Under the pieces are notes generated by a model. It searched no databases and had not been told where the DNA came from. It saw nothing but the letters and a program-made list of their open reading frames with translations. Positions 1 to 5,898 of a stretch of 6,544 bases of DNA are shown here, in pieces. Source of the DNA: an uncultured Lentisphaeria bacterium. GTDB taxonomy: Bacteria; Verrucomicrobiota; Lentisphaeria; JABSQK01; CAJWLW01. Positions within the stretch are counted from its first letter, which is position 1; each line of letters starts with the position of its first letter. A program made the position numbers and the translations under genes. The stretch is taken from the NCBI GenBank assembly GCA_913042885.1, contig CAJWLW010000277.1, positions 1 to 6,544 on the forward strand, written 5' to 3'.

Positions 1-9
1 AAAGAGTCA

Positions 10-49
10 CAAAAAAAGCGCTGCCGCACCGGTCGGGTGCCGCAGCGCT
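10..49 (-). terminator. Intrinsic terminator of the cysteine-rich protein gene
   Basis: Read on the minus strand, an inverted repeat with arms AGCGCTGC and GCAGCGCT (positions 17-24 and 42-49) encloses a single C-C mismatch, a further 5-bp stem (GCACC/GGTGC) and a 5-nt loop. Seven T residues follow at once (plus-strand A11-A17, the last shared with the stem base). This is the classic layout of a Rho-independent terminator. It begins about 28 bp after the TAA stop of the minus-strand gene ending at 78. The plus-strand side has no T-tract, so it should act only on minus-strand transcription. Confidence 0.88.
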
Positions 50-77
50 ATGAGAACTTCCGGATGGCTAAGCAGTG

Positions 78-491
78 TTATCTGCCGCTACCCTCGGCAT
101 TTCCCTTCTTGTCGCCGTCGTCCGCCTTGATCTTGCAGCAGCCGACCGCCCCCTTGAACATGCCACAGCCGCCGCATTTGGTGCGACCTTCGGCGTCGCA
201 GCACTTGGCAGTGCCCTTGATCTCGCCGCAGCTTTTGCAGATGGTGTTCGGGATTTTGCAGCAGCCGACCGAGCCCTTGAGCAACCCGCAACCGCCACAC
301 TTGGTGCGACCTTCAGCCTTGCAGCATTTGGCGTCGCCTTTGATCTCGCCGCATTTCAGGCAGATCTTGATGGCATCGTCCGCTTCGGCGCTGGATGCCG
401 CTTCCTTGTTGCTGCCGTTCTTGTTGTCGGAGGCCAGCACTTGCGTGCCGGCGAGGCCGAGGACGAGAATCATGATGGACAGATACCGCAT
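78..491 (-). CDS. Small exported cysteine-rich repeat protein (four CxxCGxxKGxxxCC modules)
   Basis: This encodes 137 aa of unknown function. Residues 1-20 look like a Sec signal peptide: R2, a hydrophobic core at about 6-14, and a VLA cleavage motif before S21. There is no lipobox cysteine. A charged, low-complexity linker (about 21-42) follows. Two tandem 41-residue units then start at residues 43 and 84. Each unit holds two half-modules of the form CxxCGxxKGxxxCC, giving cysteines at 44, 47, 56, 57, 65, 68, 77, 78, 85, 88, 97, 98, 106, 109, 118 and 119. A charged tail ends the protein. All 16 cysteines lie in modules. The regular CxxC and CC pairs suggest metal binding, as in zinc-ribbon or metallothionein-like proteins, or a disulfide-linked repeat fold; this is inference and I recognise no named family. 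The ATG at 491 was chosen because AAGGAGGA lies 6 nt upstream. An ATG at 497 directly abuts that site, and one at 539 would bury the signal peptide. An intrinsic terminator follows, so it is probably monocistronic. Confidence 0.85.
   Translation of the reverse strand: MRYLSIMILVLGLAGTQVLASDNKNGSNKEAASSAEADDAIKICLKCGEIKGDAKCCKAEGRTKCGGCGLLKGSVGCCKIPNTICKSCGEIKGTAKCCDAEGRTKCGGCGMFKGAVGCCKIKADDGDKKGNAEGSGR
120..365 (-). repeat. Tandem duplication, two 123-bp copies inside the cysteine-rich gene
   Basis: Positions 243-365 and 120-242 are two in-frame copies of a 123-bp unit (41 codons). Aligned by hand over 114 positions (129-242 against 252-365), 91 match, about 80 percent. The conserved blocks include TTGCAGCAGCCGACCG and GTGCGACCTTC (plus-strand reading). 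At protein level each copy divides again into two half-modules of about 20 residues, which points to two rounds of internal duplication. Confidence 0.9.
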
Positions 492-497
492 CACCAT

Positions 498-505
498 TCC
501 TCCTT
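498..505 (-). promoter_or_regulatory. Strong Shine-Dalgarno site that sets the start of the cysteine-rich gene
   Basis: The minus strand reads AAGGAGGA here, a near-perfect anti-16S complement. It sits 6 nt before the ATG at 491-489, 3 nt before an in-frame GTG and 0 nt before another in-frame ATG at 497-495. The spacing favours the ATG at 491, which also places the signal peptide exactly at the N-terminus. Confidence 0.8.
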
Positions 506-535
506 GATTGTGGGTTTTGAGAGTGCGGGTGAGGT

Positions 536-564
536 ACAAGATTTGTATTCGCCGGGCCTGTCAA
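536..564 (-). promoter_or_regulatory. Possible sigma-70-type promoter for the cysteine-rich gene
   Basis: On the minus strand a perfect -35 hexamer TTGACA (564-559) is followed after 17 nt by TCTTGT (541-536), which matches only 3 of 6 positions of the -10 consensus. Position and orientation suit the gene starting at 491. The weak -10 means an activator, another sigma factor or a chance match are all possible. Confidence 0.3.
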
Positions 565-618
565 TTTCAGTCATGCCGGCGAAAAAATAAAGGTTGTTGT
601 CGAGGAGACCGTTGGTCA

Positions 619-648
619 ATAGCGCTTTGGCTGTCTAAGATAGCGCTT
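619..648. repeat. Two direct copies of ATAGCGCTT, 21 bp apart
   Basis: ATAGCGCTT occurs at 619-627 and again at 640-648. The 21-bp start-to-start distance is two helical turns, so both copies face the same side of the DNA. Each holds the palindrome AGCGCT. They lie in the 192-bp divergent region between the cysteine-rich gene and the MFS gene, ending 35 bp before the MFS start. The second copy overlaps a weak -10-like TAAGAT (636-641). A regulator-binding site is plausible but unproven. Confidence 0.4.
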
Positions 649-683
649 GTAAACCACTTGTCAGCCCCTTTCCAGCTTCGATC

Positions 684-1847
684 ATGCGACGAATCTCCGC
701 TCTGGCCATCCTTCATTTTGTCATCGACAGCTACGCGCTGATGATTCCCGCGTTGTGGCTGCCGATCAAGCAGCGATACGACCTCAGTGCTACAGAGATC
801 GGCATGATCCTGGGGCTCTGCACGCTGCCATTCGGATTGTGCCAGCCGCTTTGGGGCATGCTGTCGGACCGGGTGAATGTGGGGCGACTGCTGTCATTTG
901 GGCCAGTCGTGGCCGTGCTGGGTATAAGCATGGTGATGCTCCAACAGCCGCTGCTGCCATCCGTCCTCTTTATCATGATCGGTTGCTGCGGTGTCGGTTT
1001 CTTTCATCCGGAAGCAGGAATTACCGCAACGCGCCTGGGCCGCACCGGGATGTCCCGGACGCTTGGCGTTTTTCTGGTCGGCGGTTTTCTCGGTCAGGCG
1101 GTCGGGCCGTTATGGATCAGCTATGTAGTCGAATCCGAAACGTCCGTAACGACTCAGACGATCCTGGCGATCGCGCCCGGGCTGGTGCTGATCGTTGTCG
1201 GCGTAGTCATGTTCGGCAGACCGATCGAACGCCATACCCGCGACAGTGATGGCCAGGTATCATGGCTTCAGGCGCTGGCCGGCCGGCACTGGCCGGTATG
1301 GCTGCTTATCGCGATGAATACGATGCGGTTCTTCTGCGTGTACGTGCTGTTGTACACCATCCCGCCCTACCTCGTTGCTGCGGGGCACGGTCAGATCATG
1401 ATCGGAAAGTGGCAATCGATCTTCAACGGCTCACAGGCTTTCGGCCTGCTGCTCGGCGGTATGACCGCCGCAGTCGGGCGCGAGCGGATCATCTGCGCCG
1501 GTTCCACCGCGCTGTCACTGATTCCGCTGCTGCTATTGCCGATTTTCGAAGGCACGTCGATGATCATCTGCCTGGCGTTCATCGGTGTCGGAATGGCCTG
1601 GACGACTGCGATCGTGATTCAACTTGGCCAGGGGCTGGTGTCGCAGGCCGGCCGGTGGATGACCGGCATGCTCATCGGTTTCGCGTCGGGGATCTCGACG
1701 CTTACGGGGCCCTGGCTGGTCGGCACGCTGGTCGACAATTTCTCGGCCCGCACACCGTTGTACTGGGCCACCGGTTTCGCTGTCGCCATGCTGGTGACGG
1801 TGCTGGTGCTGCCGTCACAGAAGCGTTTGAACGCATTGCGGGGCTGA
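684..1847 (+). CDS. MFS transporter, Fsr (fosmidomycin resistance)-like
   Basis: This 387-aa integral inner-membrane protein of the major facilitator superfamily has about 12 hydrophobic segments, as expected for a proton-coupled exporter of small molecules. Residues 11-28 (HFVID...IPALWLPIK), the loop 2-3 motif GMLSDR at 58-63, FHPE at 107-110 and VGGFLGQAVGP at 132-142 resemble the Fsr branch, in which the HF-D start, the FHPE loop and a GG-x-x-G-x-x-x-GP helix are conserved. The central loop (about 179-203) between the two halves is short. The substrate cannot be read from sequence; Fsr homologues export fosmidomycin, but many relatives are uncharacterised. An in-frame TAA at 636 with no ATG, GTG or TTG between it and 684 fixes the start, although no clear Shine-Dalgarno precedes it. 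It is convergent with slyD, 7 bp from that gene's stop, and divergent from the cysteine-rich gene. It appears to be transcribed alone. Confidence 0.88.
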   Translation: MRRISALAILHFVIDSYALMIPALWLPIKQRYDLSATEIGMILGLCTLPFGLCQPLWGMLSDRVNVGRLLSFGPVVAVLGISMVMLQQPLLPSVLFIMIGCCGVGFFHPEAGITATRLGRTGMSRTLGVFLVGGFLGQAVGPLWISYVVESETSVTTQTILAIAPGLVLIVVGVVMFGRPIERHTRDSDGQVSWLQALAGRHWPVWLLIAMNTMRFFCVYVLLYTIPPYLVAAGHGQIMIGKWQSIFNGSQAFGLLLGGMTAAVGRERIICAGSTALSLIPLLLLPIFEGTSMIICLAFIGVGMAWTTAIVIQLGQGLVSQAGRWMTGMLIGFASGISTLTGPWLVGTLVDNFSARTPLYWATGFAVAMLVTVLVLPSQKRLNALRG

Positions 1848-1854
1848 CCAGGGG

Positions 1855-2337
1855 CTAATCGTGGTGGCATCCGGGACCGTGGATATGCCCATGGTCGAGT
1901 TCTTCCTGGGTGGCCTCGCGGACTTCTGTCACGTCGATGTCGAAATGGAGGGTTTCACCTGCGAGCGGGTGATTGCCGTCGATGGTGACGTCTTCGCCGT
2001 CAATTTCCGCCACAGTGATGATCTGGGTGCCTTCCGGCCTGTTGATCTGGAACTGCATGCCGGTCGCGAGGTCGTCGATGCCCTCGAACATGTCCATCGG
2101 CACCACCTCCACCAGCTCGTCGTTGCGATCGCCATAGCCCAGTGCCGCAGAGATTGTCGTCTCGAAAACGTCCCCGGCCTTCTTGCCGAGCAACGCGGAT
2201 TCAAGACCGGGAACGAGGTTGCCGTGCCCATGCAGATAGATCATGGGATCCTGGCCCCCAGAAGAATCGACAACGTCGCCGTCGCTTAACTTCAAGGTGT
2301 AGTGGAAGGATACAGCGATGTCCTGCGAGATTTCCAT
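1855..2337 (-). CDS. slyD: SlyD-type FKBP peptidyl-prolyl cis-trans isomerase
   Basis: This 160-aa cytoplasmic prolyl isomerase/chaperone catalyses cis-trans isomerisation of X-Pro bonds and assists folding. In E. coli, SlyD also delivers nickel to hydrogenase maturation. The FKBP part spans about 1-70, with the VDSS strand at 23-26, the LHGHGNLVPGLESALLG block at 35-51 and AALGYGD at 64-70. The chaperone insert-in-flap domain is at about 71-121, and the fold closes with NHPLAGETLHFDIDV at 122-136. The C-terminus carries a short metal-binding tail with H149, H151, H153, C157, H158 and H159, much shorter than that of E. coli SlyD. The ATG at 2337 was chosen because family members begin a few residues before the first strand (ISQDIAVSF). 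The frame is open back to 2505, but that extension is arginine/proline-rich and unlike the family. The Shine-Dalgarno is weak (GGA 8 nt upstream). No terminator is visible between it and the convergent MFS gene. Confidence 0.93.
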   Translation of the reverse strand: MEISQDIAVSFHYTLKLSDGDVVDSSGGQDPMIYLHGHGNLVPGLESALLGKKAGDVFETTISAALGYGDRNDELVEVVPMDMFEGIDDLATGMQFQINRPEGTQIITVAEIDGEDVTIDGNHPLAGETLHFDIDVTEVREATQEELDHGHIHGPGCHHD

Positions 2338-2532
2338 GGTGTCATTCCAGGGGTGTTGCGAAAGTAGTATCAGTGGAAGTCGAGGCATACTTTGCCCCCG
2401 TCGCCGCGGAAGTAAATAGTGGCTGAACGGAAATATCCTCGGTTTTCCTGAGCGCTCCCATCCGGGGCAAATCGTGTGCTGCCGGTGATGCAGCGGGTGT
2501 CTCACGTTACAAAACGGGGTAATTGTTTCCGC
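2338..2532. other. 195-bp intergenic gap between slyD and the pseudouridine synthase gene
   Basis: I find no convincing gene, RNA or terminator here. The slyD frame stays open across most of it, but the implied peptide has no family support. A weak inverted repeat, GGAAA (2430-2434) with TTTCC (about 2445-2449), lacks a T-tract. The gap is large enough to hold a promoter for slyD, but I cannot point to clear -35 and -10 boxes. Confidence 0.5.
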
Positions 2533-3222
2533 TCATTTCCTGCCGTGTCCCTGACGCGCCAGAGCCCACCACCGGCAGACCGGGGGCGGGCATGAGAAAG
2601 TCGTCGCTTTCTTCGTGATCGGATGAGCCACGGTAAGTTCACGCGCATGCAGCGCAATGGTCTTGTCCGGCAGCGGTTTCGGCGCCCCGTACTTGACGTC
2701 ACCGAGGACTGGCATATCGATCGACGCCATCGCCGCGCGCAATTGATGGGGACGGCCAGTTTCCGGAATCAGTTCGACCAGCGTCTTCCTGCCTTCGCAG
2801 AGCAGCGCCCGGAATTGTGTGACGGCGCGTTTGGCGTTGCCTCTTTTCGAGGCGCTGGCAGTTACGCGGTTTCGACGCTCGTCCTTCGACTGCCAGTGCA
2901 CCAGCTTCCCATCATCCTGACGCGGCAGGCCGTGACAGATTGCGATGTACGTCTTGGTCACCTGTTGTTCGCGGAACTGTTCTGTCAGTCGTGACGCCGC
3001 CTTGCTGGTGCGGGCAAGCAGAACGACGCCAGAGACTGGGCGATCAAGACGGTGCACAACGCCGAGGAAGGCGCGACCGGGTTTATCGAACTCTACTTCG
3101 ATCCAGCTTCGCGCCATGTCGAAAAGCGACAAATCTCCACTGTCATCCGGCACGACCGGCATGCCCGCAGGCTTCACCACGGCCAGCAGATGATTGTCAC
3201 AGAATAAAATGTCGAGAGCCAT
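2533..3222 (-). CDS. RluA-family RNA pseudouridine synthase
   Basis: This 229-aa single-domain cytoplasmic enzyme should convert specific uridines to pseudouridine in rRNA or tRNA. The family signature HRLDRPVSG is at residues 57-65 with catalytic aspartate D60. Other family blocks are KPAGMPV (17-23), KTYIAICHG (90-98), the core ETGRPHQLR (154-162), PVLGDVKYGA (171-180) and IALHARELTVAHP (189-201). There is no N-terminal S4 RNA-binding domain, so it is of the short type, like TruC or RluA rather than RluC or RluD. The target nucleotide cannot be deduced. The start ATG at 3222 puts the first strand (ALDILFCDNHLLAVVKP) right at the N-terminus, as expected. No good Shine-Dalgarno is visible. 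It is divergent from the phosphatase gene and upstream of slyD on the same strand. Confidence 0.92.
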   Translation of the reverse strand: MALDILFCDNHLLAVVKPAGMPVVPDDSGDLSLFDMARSWIEVEFDKPGRAFLGVVHRLDRPVSGVVLLARTSKAASRLTEQFREQQVTKTYIAICHGLPRQDDGKLVHWQSKDERRNRVTASASKRGNAKRAVTQFRALLCEGRKTLVELIPETGRPHQLRAAMASIDMPVLGDVKYGAPKPLPDKTIALHARELTVAHPITKKATTFSCPPPVCRWWALARQGHGRK

Positions 3223-3351
3223 AGCATCTGACTTTATCGCAGTAATCCCGTAATGCGCGCAATTGGCGATACCCCGGCGGATGCCGTACCTTCTGCGCTG
3301 AGTGAACTACACTGCAATGAACAACCGGCCCAACAATCAGTCTTTCGCCCA

Positions 3352-4128
3352 ATGCTCGACACGCTGATCCCCATCATCAAACAGGCTGGCGAACTGTCTC
3401 GAGCCTATTTCAGTAACGAGCTCGAGAACGACGTCGACTTCAAGACGCCCGTCGATTTGGTTACGACCGCCGATCGGGAAGTCGAACAGTATCTCAAAGA
3501 CGCTTTGGCAGAAGCTTTTCCTGACATCAGATTCGACGGAGAAGAGTCGGGCGAGGGGGCGGGCAGCACCGAGCACGGCGTCTTTATCGTCGACCCGATC
3601 GATGGCACTACAAATTTTTTTCACCGCTATCCGTTCTACAGTGTATCGCTGGCTTATCGTAAGGACGACATCACTGAGTGCGGTTTGGTCTATTGTCCGC
3701 CCACCGATGAACTGTTTTACGCTGAACGCGGCGGCGGCGCTTTTCGCAACGGCCGGCCGATCCGGGTTTCGCAAAACGCCAGGTTGCAGGACGCGCTGAT
3801 GGTGACCGGTTTCTCCTGCGTACGGTTCAACGTCAAGCCCGACACGATGGCGATCTTCGACAGGATGGTCTATCTCGTGCGTGACATTCATCGCGACGGC
3901 TCTGCAGCGCTCGATCTGTGCTATGTTGCCTGCGGTATCTATGACCTCTTCTGGGAGCTCAATCTCAATGCCTGGGACGTTGCAGCCGGGGTCCTGATTT
4001 GCGACGAAGCCGGCGGTCGCGTCAGTGATTTCGGCAATAGCGATCAATTCGAGAAAAATCGGCAACTGGTCGCCAGCAACGGCGCTATTCACGACATTTT
4101 TCTGCAGGAGACAACGGGGCTTTGTTGA
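3352..4128 (+). CDS. Inositol monophosphatase family protein (SuhB-like)
   Basis: This encodes 258 aa of a Mg-dependent, Li-sensitive-type sugar/polyol phosphatase. Typical substrates in the family are inositol 1-phosphate, histidinol phosphate or related monophosphates. The metal-binding motifs are complete: GEES at residues 63-66, DPIDGTTNF at 81-89 and the C-terminal WDVAAGVLICDEAGG at 208-222, with the GSAALDLCYVACG helix at about 183-195. The exact substrate cannot be assigned: SuhB, HisN and CysQ relatives share these motifs, though the overall pattern is most SuhB-like. The ATG at 3352 was chosen because family members begin just before the helix LDTLIPIIKQAGELS. An in-frame ATG at 3253 would add 33 residues with no family resemblance. 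Neither start has a clear Shine-Dalgarno. A TACACT at 3308-3313 could be a -10 element but lacks a partner. The stop overlaps the start of the ankyrin gene, so the two are probably co-transcribed. Confidence 0.92.
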   Translation: MLDTLIPIIKQAGELSRAYFSNELENDVDFKTPVDLVTTADREVEQYLKDALAEAFPDIRFDGEESGEGAGSTEHGVFIVDPIDGTTNFFHRYPFYSVSLAYRKDDITECGLVYCPPTDELFYAERGGGAFRNGRPIRVSQNARLQDALMVTGFSCVRFNVKPDTMAIFDRMVYLVRDIHRDGSAALDLCYVACGIYDLFWELNLNAWDVAAGVLICDEAGGRVSDFGNSDQFEKNRQLVASNGAIHDIFLQETTGLC

Positions 4129-5774
4129 ACATCAATCCCATCGTGCCAGCAGCAATCCTCGTGTCGCTGCTCACAGCACTCGCCCCCGCCAAAGAGATCT
4201 TTGAGATCATCGATGCCAACGATCCGGCCACCCTGCAGGCCTACGTCGAGAAAAATCCGGAAAGTGTCAAATCGTTCAACGACAAGCGACAATCGCCGTT
4301 GCATCAGGCTTGCATCGCGGGTGATCCCGAACTCGGCCGTGTCCTGCTCGATGCCGGGGCGGGCATCGATGCCCGCAACGGCAAGGCCGCCACACCGCTG
4401 ATGATTGCAACCAGACACCCGCAGAAGGCTGATGAATGGCTGACGCTGCTGGCCGAGCGCGGTGCCAAACTCGACACCCCGCACCGGACCGACGGCACCG
4501 CACTCATGATGGCCTGTGCCGCCGGCAAGGCTGACGCCGTCAAGGTGCTTTTGGCTGCCGGCGCCAAGCCCGATGCTGGTTCCAGGAAAGCAAATGCACT
4601 GACCGTGGCACTGCAGGTCAAGAAGTCGAAAAGAATGGAACTCTGCAGGATGCTCCTGGCCGCCGGCGCCAAGCCGGCCCGCTACCCGAGGAGAGGACCG
4701 AATCCACTGACTGTGGCGGTGGAAGCGCGCAATGCCGAACTGGTCAAGTTGCTCATCGAGCACGGCGCCAATGTCAACGCGGGACGGCCCAGCCCGTTCC
4801 AGGTGGCAATGCGGCAGTCAACAGACATGATGCTGGTAGCCTTGCTCGAAGCGGGCGAATGCCCGCTGATGGCGTGCAAGCTGTTTCCGGCCATCCAGGA
4901 TTTGACCGAGCAGACACGTCGCGCCCGGTTGCTCCGCGACTATGGTCTCGATCCCGTTTCCGGCTGTGAAGCGAATCTCAATGCCATCGTCGGAATGGCC
5001 GACTTCGAACACGTCGAGATGTACCTCGAGGCAGGTGCCGACATCGCTGCAGCAGATCGGTACGGCCGACAGGCAATCCACCATGCCGCCGGTGGCAAGG
5101 GCTCGGCCGAGATCATTGTGTTGCTCGTCGATAGCGGCGCCGACGCCGATGCCGTCACGCCGTTCGCCAAAAAGCGGCCGGCCCATTTTGCTGCGGCGCG
5201 ACGCCATGGCGTCCGCGGCAAGGAACCTGCGACCGATTTCACGCACCTGCAGGTCGTTGCCGAGTTCGGCGCCGACATTGACGCTGCGGATCTATCGGGA
5301 AACACGCCGCTGCACCTTGCCGTGCGTGCGCAGAACGCTCCGGCGGTCGCATTTCTGGTATCACGTATGGTTGACATCGCGGCACGCAACAAGCAAGACA
5401 AGTCGGTCGTCGCGATCGCGCTCGAGGCGGAGGCTTATCACACCCTGGTACCGCTGGTCCAGGCCGGTGCCGAAGTGAACGCCGAAGATCTCAAACCGAT
5501 TTTTGCAAAGATCGATCGCCGCAGAGAAGTGCGCTTGGCCAAGGCTCTACTGTTTCTCCGTCAGGTTCCCTACCCGGCACTGCGGCCGGAGTTGCTCAAG
5601 GTCGCGAACAGCACCGCGCTGTCACCGAGCACTCGCGCCGACGCAATCATTGCCTTGCATGCCGCGGGCCACGCTAACGCCGTCACGATGATGGACCTTC
5701 TGATCGACAAGACCTCGTCGGATGCGGTGCGGCGGTTGCTGGAGGCGAAACGGGCAGAGCTCGAACGCCAGTGA
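4122..5774 (+). CDS. Ankyrin-repeat protein, probably exported
   Basis: This encodes about 550 aa. The start is a TTG at 4122 or the adjacent TTG at 4125, which overlaps the upstream TGA as TTGA. No ATG lies nearby in frame. AGGAG at 4106-4110 and GGGG at 4116-4119 are the candidate Shine-Dalgarno sites. Residues 6-22 are hydrophobic and end in ALAPA, resembling a Sec signal peptide but with no lysine or arginine before the core. Ankyrin repeats run through most of the rest: clear units at about 57-86, 90-122, 124-156, 194-223, 285-313, 315-345, 393-424 and 428-455 (SPLHQACIAGD, TALMMACAAGK, TPLHLAVRAQN motifs with VLLxAGAxxDA turns). Degenerate ones lie near 24-56, 158-187 and 225-280. The 352-392 unit carries an insertion. 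Residues 456-550 are helical and not ankyrin, possibly HEAT-like. Ankyrin domains bind proteins; the partner is unknown. Bacterial ankyrin proteins include host effectors and periplasmic factors, and nothing here chooses between them. Confidence 0.88.
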   Translation: MLNINPIVPAAILVSLLTALAPAKEIFEIIDANDPATLQAYVEKNPESVKSFNDKRQSPLHQACIAGDPELGRVLLDAGAGIDARNGKAATPLMIATRHPQKADEWLTLLAERGAKLDTPHRTDGTALMMACAAGKADAVKVLLAAGAKPDAGSRKANALTVALQVKKSKRMELCRMLLAAGAKPARYPRRGPNPLTVAVEARNAELVKLLIEHGANVNAGRPSPFQVAMRQSTDMMLVALLEAGECPLMACKLFPAIQDLTEQTRRARLLRDYGLDPVSGCEANLNAIVGMADFEHVEMYLEAGADIAAADRYGRQAIHHAAGGKGSAEIIVLLVDSGADADAVTPFAKKRPAHFAAARRHGVRGKEPATDFTHLQVVAEFGADIDAADLSGNTPLHLAVRAQNAPAVAFLVSRMVDIAARNKQDKSVVAIALEAEAYHTLVPLVQAGAEVNAEDLKPIFAKIDRRREVRLAKALLFLRQVPYPALRPELLKVANSTALSPSTRADAIIALHAAGHANAVTMMDLLIDKTSSDAVRRLLEAKRAELERQ

Positions 5775-5898
5775 GGCGTTTTTCGCGTATCCCTTTACTG
5801 TTTTTGAATGTGCTTATTGACTGTCGGAGGCAGCCTCTGGCCGGCGGGTAACCTTCCACATGCGTATTTAAGCCGTACCTGCCACATATCTACTCAGT
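5775..5898. other. Convergent intergenic region without a recognisable terminator
   Basis: This 124-bp region separates the convergent ankyrin and oxygenase genes. A short palindrome, GAGGCAGCCTC (about 5827-5837), could form a 4-bp stem with a 3-nt loop but has no T-tract. ATGTGG followed by AGGT occurs twice on the minus strand by near-repeat, too short to interpret. I see no gene here. Confidence 0.5.

Noticed and set aside
120..365. CRISPR-like or satellite repeat
   Set aside because: There are only two adjacent 123-bp copies, without spacers, in frame with a protein whose residues are conserved between copies.
37..590. Long plus-strand open frames opposite the cysteine-rich gene
   Set aside because: They exist because the minus-strand repeat is GC-rich and repetitive. 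They have no ribosome-binding site and no protein-like features, whereas the minus strand has a signal peptide, a strong Shine-Dalgarno and a terminator.
2338..2505. N-terminal extension of SlyD to an upstream ATG
   Set aside because: The added 56 residues are rich in Arg, Pro and His and unlike any SlyD start. The family N-terminus fits the ATG at 2337.
3233..3262. Minus-strand promoter TTGCGC / 18 nt / GATAAA for the pseudouridine synthase
   Set aside because: Both hexamers are weak, and the -10 would lie only 10 nt from the ATG, requiring an almost leaderless mRNA. Not strong enough to list.
3253..3351. Earlier in-frame ATG for the phosphatase
   Set aside because: The extra 33 residues have no family similarity, and using it would leave only about 30 bp for two divergent promoters.
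4557..4675. Repeated 14-mer GCCGGCGCCAAGCC at 4557 and 4662
   Set aside because: The copies are 105 bp (35 codons) apart and encode the same AGAKP turn of adjacent ankyrin units, so this is coding similarity rather than a separate element.
5827..5837. GAGGCAGCCTC palindrome as a bidirectional terminator
   Set aside because: The stem is only 4 bp with no T-tract on either strand.
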